The translations under genes were made by a program, and so were the position numbers. Shown in pieces: positions 1 to 10,433 of a stretch of 64,000 nucleotides of DNA. The stretch's first letter is position 1; every line of letters starts with the position of its first letter. A model generated the notes under the pieces. The model worked only from the letters and a program-made list of their open reading frames with translations, had not been told where the DNA came from and did not search any database. Source of the DNA: Spinellus fusiger (Eukaryota; Mucoromycota; Mucoromycetes; Mucorales; Phycomycetaceae); the NCBI GenBank assembly GCA_025094145.1, contig JALLLS010000011.1, positions 558,001 to 622,000 of the forward strand, read 5' to 3'.

Positions 1-83
1 TGTCTAGTACCTGAATATTCTATTGTTCTATTTTTTATGCTCCTTATTATGTCTATTAGTGGAATTTTCTTTTTTATTACTAG

Positions 84-153
84 GAACCAAATAGATAGGC
101 TAGGAGAGGAGCCATGGATATCTGTAGTTGATACTGTCCAAGTCCATCTTTAG
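84..153 (+). CDS. Possible last exon of an upstream gene (partial)
   Basis: A TTTTTATTACTAG-type acceptor at 82-83 is followed by 22 open codons (start NQIDRLGEEP, end DTVQVHL) closed by TAG at 151-153. The codon use is host-like and the polypyrimidine tract before the acceptor is good. I do not recognise the protein, and the preceding exon is outside the window or too short to see in bases 1-60. It may be chance; no function is proposed. Confidence 0.3.
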
Positions 154-505
154 CATGAAAAACAGTCCTTTTTTTTTTCTTTCTTCCTTTTGGATCTTAA
201 TTTAATGTCTATAGAAGAGCTAGGGCTACTGATTGGATGTCTAGAAACAGTGCCTCTATCTACAGCATACCTTTATGAACTCTATTATTCTATTATCATC
301 AAGATATTCACATGCTTTTTTTATCTCTTAGAACTACAGTCTAATGATTAAATAGTAGGTTATGGCCTGTAATTGAATAGGATTTGAGAGTAAAAGAGTG
401 GAGCAAGTGGTGCCTATGAATGTTCCTCAGGAGTGACTGTCAATTATGAGGAAACTCTCCAAAAGAAGTCACTGTGATAGAATAAGCACACTTCTCTTTA
501 CTACC
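154..505. other. Intergenic, no feature seen
   Basis: AT-rich spacer holding the promoter side of the WD40-cyclophilin gene. No convincing TATA box. An in-frame ATG at 446 lies upstream of the chosen start at 506. Confidence 0.5.
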
Positions 506-3286
506 ATGGCATCCTCAGAAGAGCAAGCTACCGAGCAACTCAACAGTAAACGCAGCCTTCAACAGAAGATTGTGGATGAATCCGATGGTACACTTATAAA
601 TATGTTTATAGAAAGACACTCTACCTTCAATTCTTACCTGGAGAGTCCTATATTAACAATACTTCCGTTTAGATGAAGATATTGGACCTGCTCTGCCACC
701 CACAGAAGATAAGGAGCGACCTAAAAAAAAGAAGCGCTGTAAGTGTTGATTCATAGCCACCAACATGTTGAATACATGTATTTATTTATCTCTCTATTTT
801 CCATGGTAGCTTTGGCACACGAAAAGCTTTTTCTATCCCACCTTCCTTCGTCTGATATGTACGAGACAAGTTATATGCATCGAGATATGTTGAATCACGT
901 ACAAGTCACCAAGTAAGAATCAGTCTTTCCTAAACCAACCATACTTTCTCTTGTTTTTTTTTACTGATGATGGGCACTCTATTAGGCATGATTTTATTAT
1001 TACTACTTCTACAGACGGACACTTGAAGTTCTGGAAAAAGACAGCTACAGGCATTGAGTTTGTAAAGCATTATCGTTCCCATCTCTCTAGTATTGTTAGT
1101 ATCAGTCTTTCTGCTGATCATGAGCTACTGGCTACTATTTCTGATGATAAAGCCCTTAAAGTATATGATATCACAAACTTTGGTGAGTTGGATATACATG
1201 GATGCACCCAATGTATGGACACTACATTAATATCACTGAACAGATATGATCAATATGATCAAACTTGGTTATAAGCCCAAGAGTGTATGCTGGATTCATC
1301 AAAAGGGACAGGCGCAGGCATTGGCGGCTGTGTAAGTGGGGATTCTGTAAAGAAGAAAAGACTCACTCTGATATAGATCTGAAGCTGCCAATTCAACCAT
1401 CCACATTTACGATGGACGTGCTGATGGAACCCCCATTCACAGTATTTCTACCATTCACCACAGTCCTGTTCATCTTATGACGGTGAGTAAACGCGCTTTA
1501 TTTGTTAGACAGTGGTTAATATTTGTTTAGTTCAACTCTAAATTCAACTGTATCATCTCAGCAGATTCTCAAGGCATGATTGAATACTGGTCTCCTAATG
1601 CACCTTTTGATCTTCCTAAAGATCTGGCCTTTGAAATGAAATCACAGACTGATTTGTATGAATTCAAAAAGGTAGGACTTGCCATCCTATCCCTCTCTAC
1701 TGACATGGAATTGCTGTGCTTAGAGCAGATCAGTGCCCACATGTATTCAGCTCTCTCCAGACCAGTCCAGCTTTGTGACCATGAGCTTCCCAGATCGACA
1801 GGTGCGTCTGTTCAAGGCAGCCACAGGTAAAATCTACCGCAAATACGATGAGAGCCTACAGATTATCAGTGAAATGCAGCAGGTACACTCGACTCTATTG
1901 TTAGACTGTGTAGGTTTATTGACACACATACACACACTCTCTTTTCTTTTTCTTTTTCTTTTCTTTTTTATAGGCAGGAACAGCTCTTTATAAATTAGAT
2001 GATATGGAGTTTGGTAGACGTTTGGCCATTGATAAGGAATTGGAAAAGTCATCTTATGCAAGTTTTGTGAATGCAGGTACATCACACCAATACACTTAAT
2101 TTATAGTATTAACATCCTGTGTCCATGTGGATAGTATTTGATGACAGCAGCAATTTCATTATTTATGCCACTTTATTGGGTATTAAAGGTAAGAAACAAT
2201 CATCCATGGTATGGTTATCTCATAGTTTAGTGGTGAACACCAGTACCAACAAGGTGGCAAGACTGATTGGCAAGTCAGAAACCCACCGATTTGTCAATCT
2301 CAATTTATACCAAGGAGCACCACGCAAGAAGGGTATTTATACCTTGGTAATGTTATCTTTCTTTGTGTTTTACTAAAGCATGCTATGGCTGTTTGAATAG
2401 GCGATGGCTGCATCCGACAATGCTGTTATTAAAGAAAGGGCAGCATTGGACCCAACTCTCTTCTGTACTGCCTTTAAAAGAAATAGATTCTTTATGTTTA
2501 CCCAGAGAGAACCTTATGAGTAAGTTGTACAGTTACAACCATCACTCACTGCATTCTTTATTACTACTACTACTATTATTATTATTATTTTAGAGATGAT
2601 AACAAAAAGGGCGATCGTGATGTGTTTAATGAGAAGCCTTCTCGTGAAGAACAAACAGTGGCTGCTGCTCAGGAACCTAAACAAATGCTTGGAACTCATG
2701 CTATTTTACGAACTACAGCAGGAGATATTCATATCCGCCTACTTCCCGATGTTGCCCCAAGAGCAGTAGAGAACTTTGTTACTCATTGTAAAAATGGCTA
2801 CTATGATAACTTAATATTCCACAGAGTCATCAAGGGATTCATGATTCAAACAGGATGTCCATTTGGTAAGCCACTAGCAACCAGCAAAGTGGTTTTTTCT
2901 TTCTTTTTCTTTTTTCTTTACATAAACTCATCCTTTGTTAGGGGACGGTACGGGTGGTGAATCTATCTGGGGAGATGATTTTGAGGATGAAGTGGTCCGA
3001 GAGATGAGACACGACCGTCCTTACACTGTCAGTATGGCAAATGCTGGTCCCAACACCAATGGAAGTCAGTTCTTTATTACAGTAGTACCCACGGTAAGAA
3101 ATAACTTCTGAAAGGCAGTTGTGTCTTATGCGCTGTTGTCTCTAGCCGTGGTTGGACGGAAAACATACAATCTTTGGACGCACAACAGCTGGAATGGATG
3201 TTATTCATGCTATTGAACAAACAAAAGTAGACAAGAATGCTAAACCTTACGACGACATCAAAATAATTAACGTTGAGATTCGTTAA
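506..3286 (+). CDS. WD40-repeat cyclophilin, PPWD1-like peptidyl-prolyl isomerase
   Basis: Predicted 632-residue nuclear/spliceosome-associated peptidyl-prolyl cis-trans isomerase. I read 15 exons: 506-587, 673-738, 810-912, 986-1182, 1244-1331, 1377-1482, 1531-1671, 1724-1882, 1974-2076, 2135-2188, 2231-2346, 2401-2519, 2594-2865, 2942-3093, 3146-3286. All joins keep frame. The N-terminus is acidic/basic (ESDDEDIGP, PKKKKR). It is followed by a WD40 region whose first blade contains the family signature DGHLKFWKK, then the linker [12 protein letters not shown] and a C-terminal cyclophilin domain. Active-site residues are visible: the [13 protein letters not shown] block (Arg, Phe, Gln) and [11 protein letters not shown] (Trp, His). 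Length and order match human PPWD1 (about 646 residues). The start at 506 is preferred because MASSEEQ begins the acidic N-terminus; ATG 446 would add 20 unlike residues. Family identity is very likely; a splicing role is inferred from the family. Confidence 0.93.
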
Positions 3287-3542
3287 AGAAAACAATGCAA
3301 AGGATCGTGTCGGAGAATAAAGCATACATCAGATAATGTGAGAAGAGGTGACACTAGAAACAAAATAAAATGATAAGTCATGTTTGTATCACCCTGTTGA
3401 TAGGCAAGTCACTTGTTGTTATGACATTTAGAGGCACTCTCTTCAATTTGTTTCAAATCAGTTACTAGGCACTGGTAACCTGGATAAAACATAGATCAGA
3501 TAATAAGTAGATGTAACTTTTATTTTATTTTTAAAAAACTGT

Positions 3543-3573
<31 letters not shown>

Positions 3574-3721
3574 GTAAACAGGTCTCTCTAGTAATATGTC
3601 TTTGAGGACTTTACACTATGCAGCCCAGTACTACTTTGAAAACCCGTCTCCGCTATTCTTCATGAACTCATTTATGAATTAAACTTTTTTTCTTTCTTAC
3701 TCGTCTGAGCAAAAGGTCCTA
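3287..3721. other. Intergenic spacer between two co-directional genes
   Basis: 3' flank of the cyclophilin gene and promoter of the phosphodiesterase gene. Contains a GAAA microsatellite; nothing else recognised. Confidence 0.5.
3544..3573. repeat. (GAAA)n microsatellite
   Basis: About seven uninterrupted GAAA units lie in the spacer upstream of the phosphodiesterase gene. Confidence 0.95.
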
Positions 3722-5513
3722 ATGAGTGCTGACAGCAATGAGAGAAGGGATGAGGAAAGTAGTCTCTTAAGGACACCTAGCAACAGTCTTGGTGAAGAAG
3801 GTTCTTCCGAAAGCACTACAGGTTATCAGAGCATACCAAGAAACCAGGTAGGTTGTGTGTGTGTGTGTGTGTGTGTCTATTCCTGTTATCAACAGCCCCA
3901 ACTCTATAGACAATCAACGCAGTGAAAAATTTAGTCATGTCTGGACGTGCACTTGTCACTATAACAGTAATGACGATACTGCTTTTGGTGGGTGTTGCGA
4001 GTGCTCTTGTTCTGCCAAAAACAAGTGAACAAGTAGAATACAATAATGGCACCCACATTTATAAGCCAACAGTCATTCTCATTTCTTTGGATGGTGTGGT
4101 GAATCAAGATCTTTACATGTCAATGACACCCCAACTGGATCAGATTGGTAAGATCATCCTTTATACCATGAAGCCATAAGAGTGTTTCTGACCTGATAAA
4201 ATAGCAAAAGATGGCGTAAAGGCGCGCTGGATGACTCCATCTTTTCCTGTAAGTAGTAGTGCCTCTATAGACCATTCACCCACATTTATTATTAATAGCC
4301 TATCACCTTCCCCAACCACTGGACTCTGGTCACTGGTCTCTATCCTGAATCCCATGGCATTGTTGGTAACTACTTTTATGACCCTGTATTGAATGACACT
4401 TTCAATTACAAAAGTCCTGCCAACAGCTGGGATAGTAAATGGTGGGGAGGAGAACCTGTAAGTGTAGAGTAGAATTCATAAAATGAACATCTCAAACATT
4501 AACCTAATTCTATCCAAGATTTGGATTACAGCTGAAAAGCAAAACACAAAAACAGGTGTTATCATGTGGCCAGGATGCAGCAGCCGTTTAGAAGACAGGA
4601 CTCCTACCTACCAAATACCCTACAGTGATGACATGACATTTGATGCAAAAGTAGATCAAGCACTGCAATGGATTGATCTTCCTATAGATCAACGACCTCA
4701 GTTTATCGGTCTTTACTTCCCTTCTATTGATCAAGCAGGTCATCTTTATGGTCCTTATGCGAATGAGGCAAGTCATTGGTAGTGAATATAAATATGGAAT
4801 ATGTTTTATTTTAGTTGAATGAAACCTAATATTATGCATTTGCTATCCAGACTATGAAACAGTTACAAGTGGGAGACACAAGCATTGGACATTTGTTGAC
4901 TGGTTTGGAGCAACGCAACCTGACAGATATAGTTCATGTGATAGTTGTGAGCGACCATGGCATGTCTGACACAGACAAGTCAAGATTGATATATTATGAC
5001 GATGTGCTTACTGAGGAAGAAATTGCATTGATGTGGCGTGTAGAGGCCTACCCCTCTATGGCTATTCGACCCAATCCTTTTGCTAACCAAACCCAAGTGG
5101 TCCAAACCCTTTATGATGCGTTTATACGATTGAAGCTTCACCTGGAGAAGAACGGTGGAGACGCACATTTTGAAGTCTACAAGCAAGAGGATATTCCTGA
5201 GAGATACCACTTCCGTCATCACACGCGTATTGCACCCCTTCTTGTCCTACCAGATCCTGGATGGAATCTAGTAACACACAAAGTGTTCAACTCCACTGTA
5301 GACACGGTTTATCATCCACGGGGTGTTCATGGCTATGACAATCTGTCTCCGGAATCAAGGGCTATTTTTGTGGCCAAAGGTCCATTGTTCAAACACGGCC
5401 TATTAAAGCCCTTTTGGAATGTAGAAGTGTACCAAGTACTTACACGTATCCTCAACCTCACACCAGCTGCTAACAATGGAAGTCTTTATGGACACTTGGA
5501 ATTAGAAGAATAA
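3722..5513 (+). CDS. Ectonucleotide pyrophosphatase/phosphodiesterase (NPP family), type II membrane protein
   Basis: Predicted 492 residues from six exons: 3722-3847, 3910-4147, 4205-4248, 4299-4457, 4519-4767, 4851-5513. The family hydrolyses nucleotide pyrophosphate or phosphodiester bonds outside the cytosol, using two metal ions. A cytosolic Ser/Glu-rich tail of about 55 residues precedes one hydrophobic signal anchor ([20 protein letters not shown]). Catalytic motifs follow in order: metal Asp in ILISLDGV, nucleophile Thr in [22 protein letters not shown], metal Asp/His in [15 protein letters not shown], and a late His in [10 protein letters not shown]. The glycosylation sequon NGT is present. 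Intron 1 carries a GT microsatellite. Intron 5 (4768-4850) uses a GC donor (GCAAGT). All expected catalytic residues are present, so the enzyme is probably active. Substrate (nucleotide or phospholipid) cannot be told from sequence. Confidence 0.92.
3854..3876. repeat. (GT)n microsatellite inside intron 1
   Basis: Pure GT run just after the donor site of the first intron of the phosphodiesterase gene. Confidence 0.95.
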
Positions 5514-6084
5514 AGAAAGGGTCCGTCTTTTCTTTTTTTTTTCTTTTTCATCTTCTTGTTCAGATTGAATATCAGGGAATAATATAATACCAATAGCACT
5601 CTGTTATCGGGACATCACTTTTTATTGTTTAACTTTAATTCTGATAGTTACAAAAGATGATTTGCTTTTTTTTTCTTTATCTTTTATCTTCAAAGATACA
5701 AATAAAAACAATACATAAAACTGTTTTTATCATTGTCATGAGAATCACTGATAAATAATAATGCTCATAAAACTCATTTATGCAGTAGAGAGGCTTTTAA
5801 CATAAGAAGAATATATTTAATCTACTAAGGAAAGAAATGATAAAATATAGCTTGGCCAGTAAACTCTCAAGATGGTTGGACAAGCCATAATTTTAGCAAA
5901 GACAGCTGGAAGAGCAATAACTGAGGGTGAAAATAAAAACAAACCGAGTTCATTTAATTTGACCAAAAGAAAGAGACAAGGAATAGTAATATTTAGACTA
6001 GTCAATAGTGTAGATGTCTTTTAGTATTCACTGTGTGTTTGTAGCCAAATCTCACTGCATTTCATTTTTTCATTTTTCATTTTG
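5514..6084. other. Intergenic, phosphodiesterase 3' flank and bZIP promoter
   Basis: AT-rich spacer with poly-T tracts after the stop codon. Only short ORFs with unlikely composition are present. The bZIP TATA box lies at its right edge. Confidence 0.5.
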
Positions 6085-6092
6085 TATAAATA
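6085..6092 (+). promoter_or_regulatory. TATA box of the bZIP gene
   Basis: TATAAATA lies 50-57 bases before the bZIP ATG at 6142, followed by a C-rich then CA-rich leader. Position suits a core promoter with a very short 5' UTR. Confidence 0.55.
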
Positions 6093-6141
6093 GTATGCGA
6101 TTTTTCCCCCAACAAGATACATTCATTATTCACTGCCAAAG

Positions 6142-6873
6142 ATGAACTCTTCTCAACCAAACTTCATGCCACCCATAAAACCCATGGCAATCTCCTCTAT
6201 TACCTCTACTCACATTTTACCACCTTCGCCTGTCACATCTTACCCACACCAAGAGAATCTATTTCACACTCCTACTCACCCTTATCCTCACTCTCACTCT
6301 CACTCCTATGCTCACAGTCATCCCTACTACCGCCACTCCAGTTCTATCCATTCTCTACCCACTACACCCGAGGAGGATGCTTTCAATTCTCCCCCTTCAT
6401 CACCGAGTTCTTATGGCTCTTTTGACTTATCCCGTGGGCATGAAGACTCCACTTGCATTGTATCTGCATTGGGTGTTCCTCTGACTTTGGAAGAACGACG
6501 ACAACGGAACAAGGCAGCATCTGCTAAATATCGCCAAAAAAAGAATCAGCAACAAAATGATATGCGTCAAATGATCAGTCGTATTTCTGAACAAAACGCC
6601 ATGCTTGGAAGACAACTGCAAGAATTAAGACTAGAGAATGAACGACTAAGAGCCACTACAGATCGTTTACGCGGCAATATGGTAGCCAAAAAGATGTTGA
6701 AGCAATGGATTGGACGTCATAAAGAACAAGATATGTCTTCTCAGAAGCAAGATTATTTACATTACAAAACACAACATCAGAATTCATTCCCACATGACTA
6801 TGCTATGAAAAAAGAGATCAACTTATACAACAATGACGACGACTTTGAGAGTTTGGCTGATGAGATGATTTGA
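6142..6873 (+). CDS. bZIP transcription factor (fungal Gcn4/Cys3-type basic region)
   Basis: Intronless 243-residue DNA-binding protein. Residues 1-105 are Pro/Ser/His-rich low complexity, with a run of PHSHSHSYAHSHPYY type and a Ser/Pro patch (SPPSSPSS). The basic region follows at about 117-135 (RRQRNKAASAKYRQKKN). It fits the fungal signature N-x3-S-x2-Y/F-R-x-K-K seen in sulfur- and nitrogen-regulating factors. Leucine-zipper heptads follow (MISRISEQNAMLGRQLQELR, then LENERLR). The C-terminus is basic then acidic. It should dimerise and act in the nucleus. The target pathway is unknown, and resemblance to Cys3/Met28/Zip1 in the basic region alone is not enough to name it. The lack of introns contrasts with its neighbours. 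Confidence 0.88.
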   Translation: MNSSQPNFMPPIKPMAISSITSTHILPPSPVTSYPHQENLFHTPTHPYPHSHSHSYAHSHPYYRHSSSIHSLPTTPEEDAFNSPPSSPSSYGSFDLSRGHEDSTCIVSALGVPLTLEERRQRNKAASAKYRQKKNQQQNDMRQMISRISEQNAMLGRQLQELRLENERLRATTDRLRGNMVAKKMLKQWIGRHKEQDMSSQKQDYLHYKTQHQNSFPHDYAMKKEINLYNNDDDFESLADEMI

Positions 6874-9438
6874 TTAAACTCCACACCTTATGTTTATTTG
6901 TACTATTACCCATTTCTTTATGCTCTATTATTGTCACTTTTCATTATGTACTTTCTCTTTATTTATTTATATATATTTATACATAGTATGTAGTGTTGTT
7001 TATCTTTTTTTCTTTATTAAAATCATATTCTATAGTATACCCTTTATGAATAAAAGGATAAATGTCTATTTTACATGTTACATTTTATTTAACCGCCAAA
7101 AATTGATATACTAAACTCAAAATAAAATAATGTTTTCTTTTCTTCTATTGATGGATATTATATATTTTCCATTTGTACCAAGACTGTGTGGAAATACTCT
7201 CTATTTTACCCATCTACCAAAGAATGGATTGATATTCTTTCTTTTATTCCGACTAAATCCACAAGTCAAATGATTTACTATGATGAAACTAAGAAAAATG
7301 CACAGTGGATTTTTCATTTATCATACGACCAAAGCTAAGCACGGCGAATAAAGATGCTATGCTATCCGTTATTTAATTGAAAATGAAACCAATACATATG
7401 TGTTATGGCTATAAATCCCTTTCTCTTGCTATAGTTGTATGTTTATTAATATCGTTTGCTCATTTTATTATCTTCTTCTATAGGATAGACTCTATGTTGT
7501 ATAATGTAAATCAAGGAGAATAGTGTAACCCATTTCATTTGAAATACATACAAGTATACACAATGTAGTGTGAGACATCTTTTGAATATCTAACCATAAT
7601 TAGAGTGGATTTATCAAGTATAAACAGATTAAAGCGTACGTTGTTTTATTGTTGTTTATCTATCTATTTATTTTAAAAAGCCACTACTTGCAATTAGATC
7701 CATTGCTAGTCTCTATTTATGTGTACTGTATTTCTCATCTATCTAAAATTACTAATAAACATATCATAGAAGGTTTAAGAATAGTATTTAAAGTTTTATA
7801 TAAATATATATTATTTATCCGTACTGCCATTCCTTATCACTCATACTCAGAAATGTATTTAACCAGCTCAGTAATATCATTTCATATCAATGCAAGGTCA
7901 TACTAATCCCCGGTATTCTCTACATAGGCAGCTGCTCTTACATCTACAAACAAAAGTGTACCACTGATAATACATCAGTTGAAAAGCAGCAGTAGTAATA
8001 AGTTTTATCCTTTTCAGCCACTGTAACCTACTTTAAGGATTTAATATTGTTTTAATCAAATTATTGTGGCACTTGTAACGAGCTTCTGGAAAATGGTTCT
8101 TAGTACTTATTTAACTCATTCATATTCCTACCAACAGCTCCATGTATAAGTACACACATGTTTGCATAAATCGATGTTAATAATTCTTTAAATGGTATAC
8201 TATCAATACATAGTCAGGACAAGATGCATTAAGCTCATAAGATGAGTTGCTCAAGTCCAGTGCTTCAGGAAGAGTGCAAAGAAAAAAAGTGTGTGAAAGA
8301 AACTCAGAGGTTAGCTGAGTTTTTTCTATCTCTTCGATATTGCTGTGATGGAAGACACTGATTGTCTTCACAACATCATCCCATCTACATACTTGCAAAA
8401 GGATTAACTGGTAACTTTGTTTTATTATAATACTTTAAAGTTGTAATGAACCTAGGTATCAGCAGGATTTGTAATTTCATAAGCAGAATCAAGGTCTACT
8501 TGAAATACATCAAACTGAAATACGTCAAGCTTATCTCAAGAGTTGCTCAGTACAGCTTCAAAAGCATAAGCTGTACAAACCTTTGGGTTTTTTTTTTTTT
8601 ACTTTAGGATGCCATTATTATAGATATCAGCTAATGATATCATATTTTTTTTATGAGCACATACAATAAGATTAAGGAGTTGCGTGCACTGACCTGTATC
8701 ATAAAATAGTAAACCTGACTTGTAAGCAGTACTAAAGGTTTTCCGTGCTTCCTGCTGAATTCAAGGTTCCAACTCCCCTCACTATGGTCTAGTTAACTAT
8801 TGATGGAGATAATTATTAGGTTGACCTCGAATAATTATTTATCACATTCTTTATTTACCACATTCTCAATACCCCACAATTTAACTATGATTATATGTGA
8901 TTATAAATTAATCATCATAATGCCTACCAGGTTTACTTTATGAGCAAACTCTATAGATAGTCAAAGTAAGATTTATTACCAATGACAATCAATATGTCAT
9001 TTCATAGGCACTGCTCCTTATTCAACTTTTGATATGTAACATCCCAGTAAAGCGAGTAAAACAAATAACTTAATCTGCTTATTAAACAGAAACTCAGAGA
9101 TAGTACACAAAAAAAGCTTATCCTATTGTTTGTTAAAACCGAAAAGTTACTTTGTAATCATTACATAACTCTTCATCTTGTCTATTATGTTAAGTTCAAG
9201 CGATATCTATGACATGAGATACACATGCCAATTGAATGTCTAAGAAAGTTAAAATCGAGTACTTTTAACATTTAGACTAAGGATCTATAAACATCCATTG
9301 AATAGCAATAAGTAGAGTTTAGTATGTACACTTGGAATGCTTTGCTAAAAGGAGCCTGTCTTTCTTCAAGGCATTGTCTATTTTTATGGATCTATAATTA
9401 GGTCAGTCTGTGGTGTCTCATGAGAATAGACAGGTGGG
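6874..9438. other. Long gene-poor stretch
   Basis: AT-rich with no convincing gene. Two coding-like patches: plus strand about 7160-7330 (about 60 codons free of stops, containing MIYYDETKKNAQWIFHLSYD) and minus strand 8177-8560, listed separately. Otherwise I see nothing here. Confidence 0.45.
8177..8530 (-). pseudogene. Coding-like remnant, unrecognised
   Basis: Reading leftward, a patch near 8460-8510 translates as FDVFQVDLDSAYEITNPADT then stops. A second patch at 8177-8398 runs about 70 codons (DDVVKTISVFHHSNIEEIEK). Composition resembles real protein, but the reading frame is broken between patches and no domain is recognisable. Possibly an exon pair of a decayed gene or mobile element; equally it may be chance. 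Confidence 0.2.
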
Positions 9439-9480
9439 TGTACACTTGTATCAAAAAGATCTTATTGATACAAGTGTACA
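9439..9480. repeat. 42-bp near-perfect palindrome
   Basis: Arms 9439-9454 (TGTACACTTGTATCAA) and 9465-9480 are exact reverse complements. The centre AAGATCTT is itself palindromic, so only one A/A pair breaks the symmetry. It could form a hairpin of about 20 pairs or act as a dimer-binding site. Confidence 0.9.
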
Positions 9481-9794
9481 ACCTTTTCTTGTAGAACTCA
9501 AGATGTGAAGAAGCGCCACATTTCGTCTCAGATATTCATACTTTTACGTCATTCATACTATTTAGAAATGTGTAGGTAGAACATAGTCCATCATGAACTT
9601 CTTCAACACACTTATCTCATTAGGCCTTTAAAGATTTATTTGAAAAGCGAGATCAAAAGCTTTATAGATATAGATATAGATATAAAAACAGCAAGGAGAA
9701 AACAAATATACAGGAAATAAAAGTTCCATAAATAAAAAGGCAGCGACTATATACAAAGATTCAACTATATACATAAAGGATGTACCATAATGTG
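9481..9794. other. Intergenic, 3' flank of the minus-strand hypothetical gene
   Basis: Contains an ATAGAT-type microsatellite at about 9665-9685; nothing else recognised. Confidence 0.4.
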
Positions 9795-10433
9795 CTACTC
9801 TTCAAGGGCATCCACAAAGAGAGCATCGTCATCACTATCCTCCTCCTCTTCCATAGTCACACTCTGTGAAGCATTATTGACGGTTGAGGATTCTTTAGGG
9901 GACACATAAACAGTATCGCTAAATGAAACTGATTTCCATGTTGGCTTATAGGTTGGCTTAGCTGATAAATCAGGTACATTAGCTGAGCTACGTGTGTTGT
10001 AAAGTGTGTTTTGGAGAAGTAACAGTTTATTTCTTCTCTGAGAATAGCTCTTATCGTTTCTTGTTTGGGGAACTTCTGAAGTAATGATATCGTAGGTCAC
10101 ACGTCGTTCACCAAGCCAATTTTGGTGCATTTGCCACAGTGGTGTTTTGACCTTCCACTGTGAGTGAGAGCTGTTAGAGGTAGGTCTGGATTTTAAATTT
10201 GATGTTGAGGCTACTGTTAAGTCAGGCTTGGCTTTAGCTGTTATAGAACCATGAGTTATTTCCTCCAGTTGAAAGTCTGGACCTCTTGGTGCCAAATAAG
10301 CAAGGAGCTGATGAACAGATCTATCAATGTCGTCTTCTTTGCTGTGATGGCTGGAGTGAGAGCTTGAAGTAAGGGGACATGTGTGAAATAGATGTTGGTT
10401 TTCTGTTACTCTTTGACCGACTTGGGTTGGCAT
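9795..10433 (-). CDS. Hypothetical protein with an RVxF-like motif and acidic tail
   Basis: Single open frame of 212 residues from ATG at 10433 to the stop at 9795. No family recognised. It is predicted hydrophilic and largely disordered, Ser/Thr-rich. A conserved-looking block WKVKTPLWQMHQNWLGERRV sits at about residues 93-112, a basic stretch (YSQRRNKLLLLQ) near 130-140, then PTWKSVSFSDTVYVSP near 165-180, and an acidic C-terminus EEEEDSDDDALFVDALEE. KSVSF fits the protein phosphatase 1 docking consensus [RK]-x-[VI]-x-[FW]; this is motif-level inference only. Codon use and lack of stops support a real gene. Intronless as read. Confidence 0.65.
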   Translation of the reverse strand: MPTQVGQRVTENQHLFHTCPLTSSSHSSHHSKEDDIDRSVHQLLAYLAPRGPDFQLEEITHGSITAKAKPDLTVASTSNLKSRPTSNSSHSQWKVKTPLWQMHQNWLGERRVTYDIITSEVPQTRNDKSYSQRRNKLLLLQNTLYNTRSSANVPDLSAKPTYKPTWKSVSFSDTVYVSPKESSTVNNASQSVTMEEEEDSDDDALFVDALEE

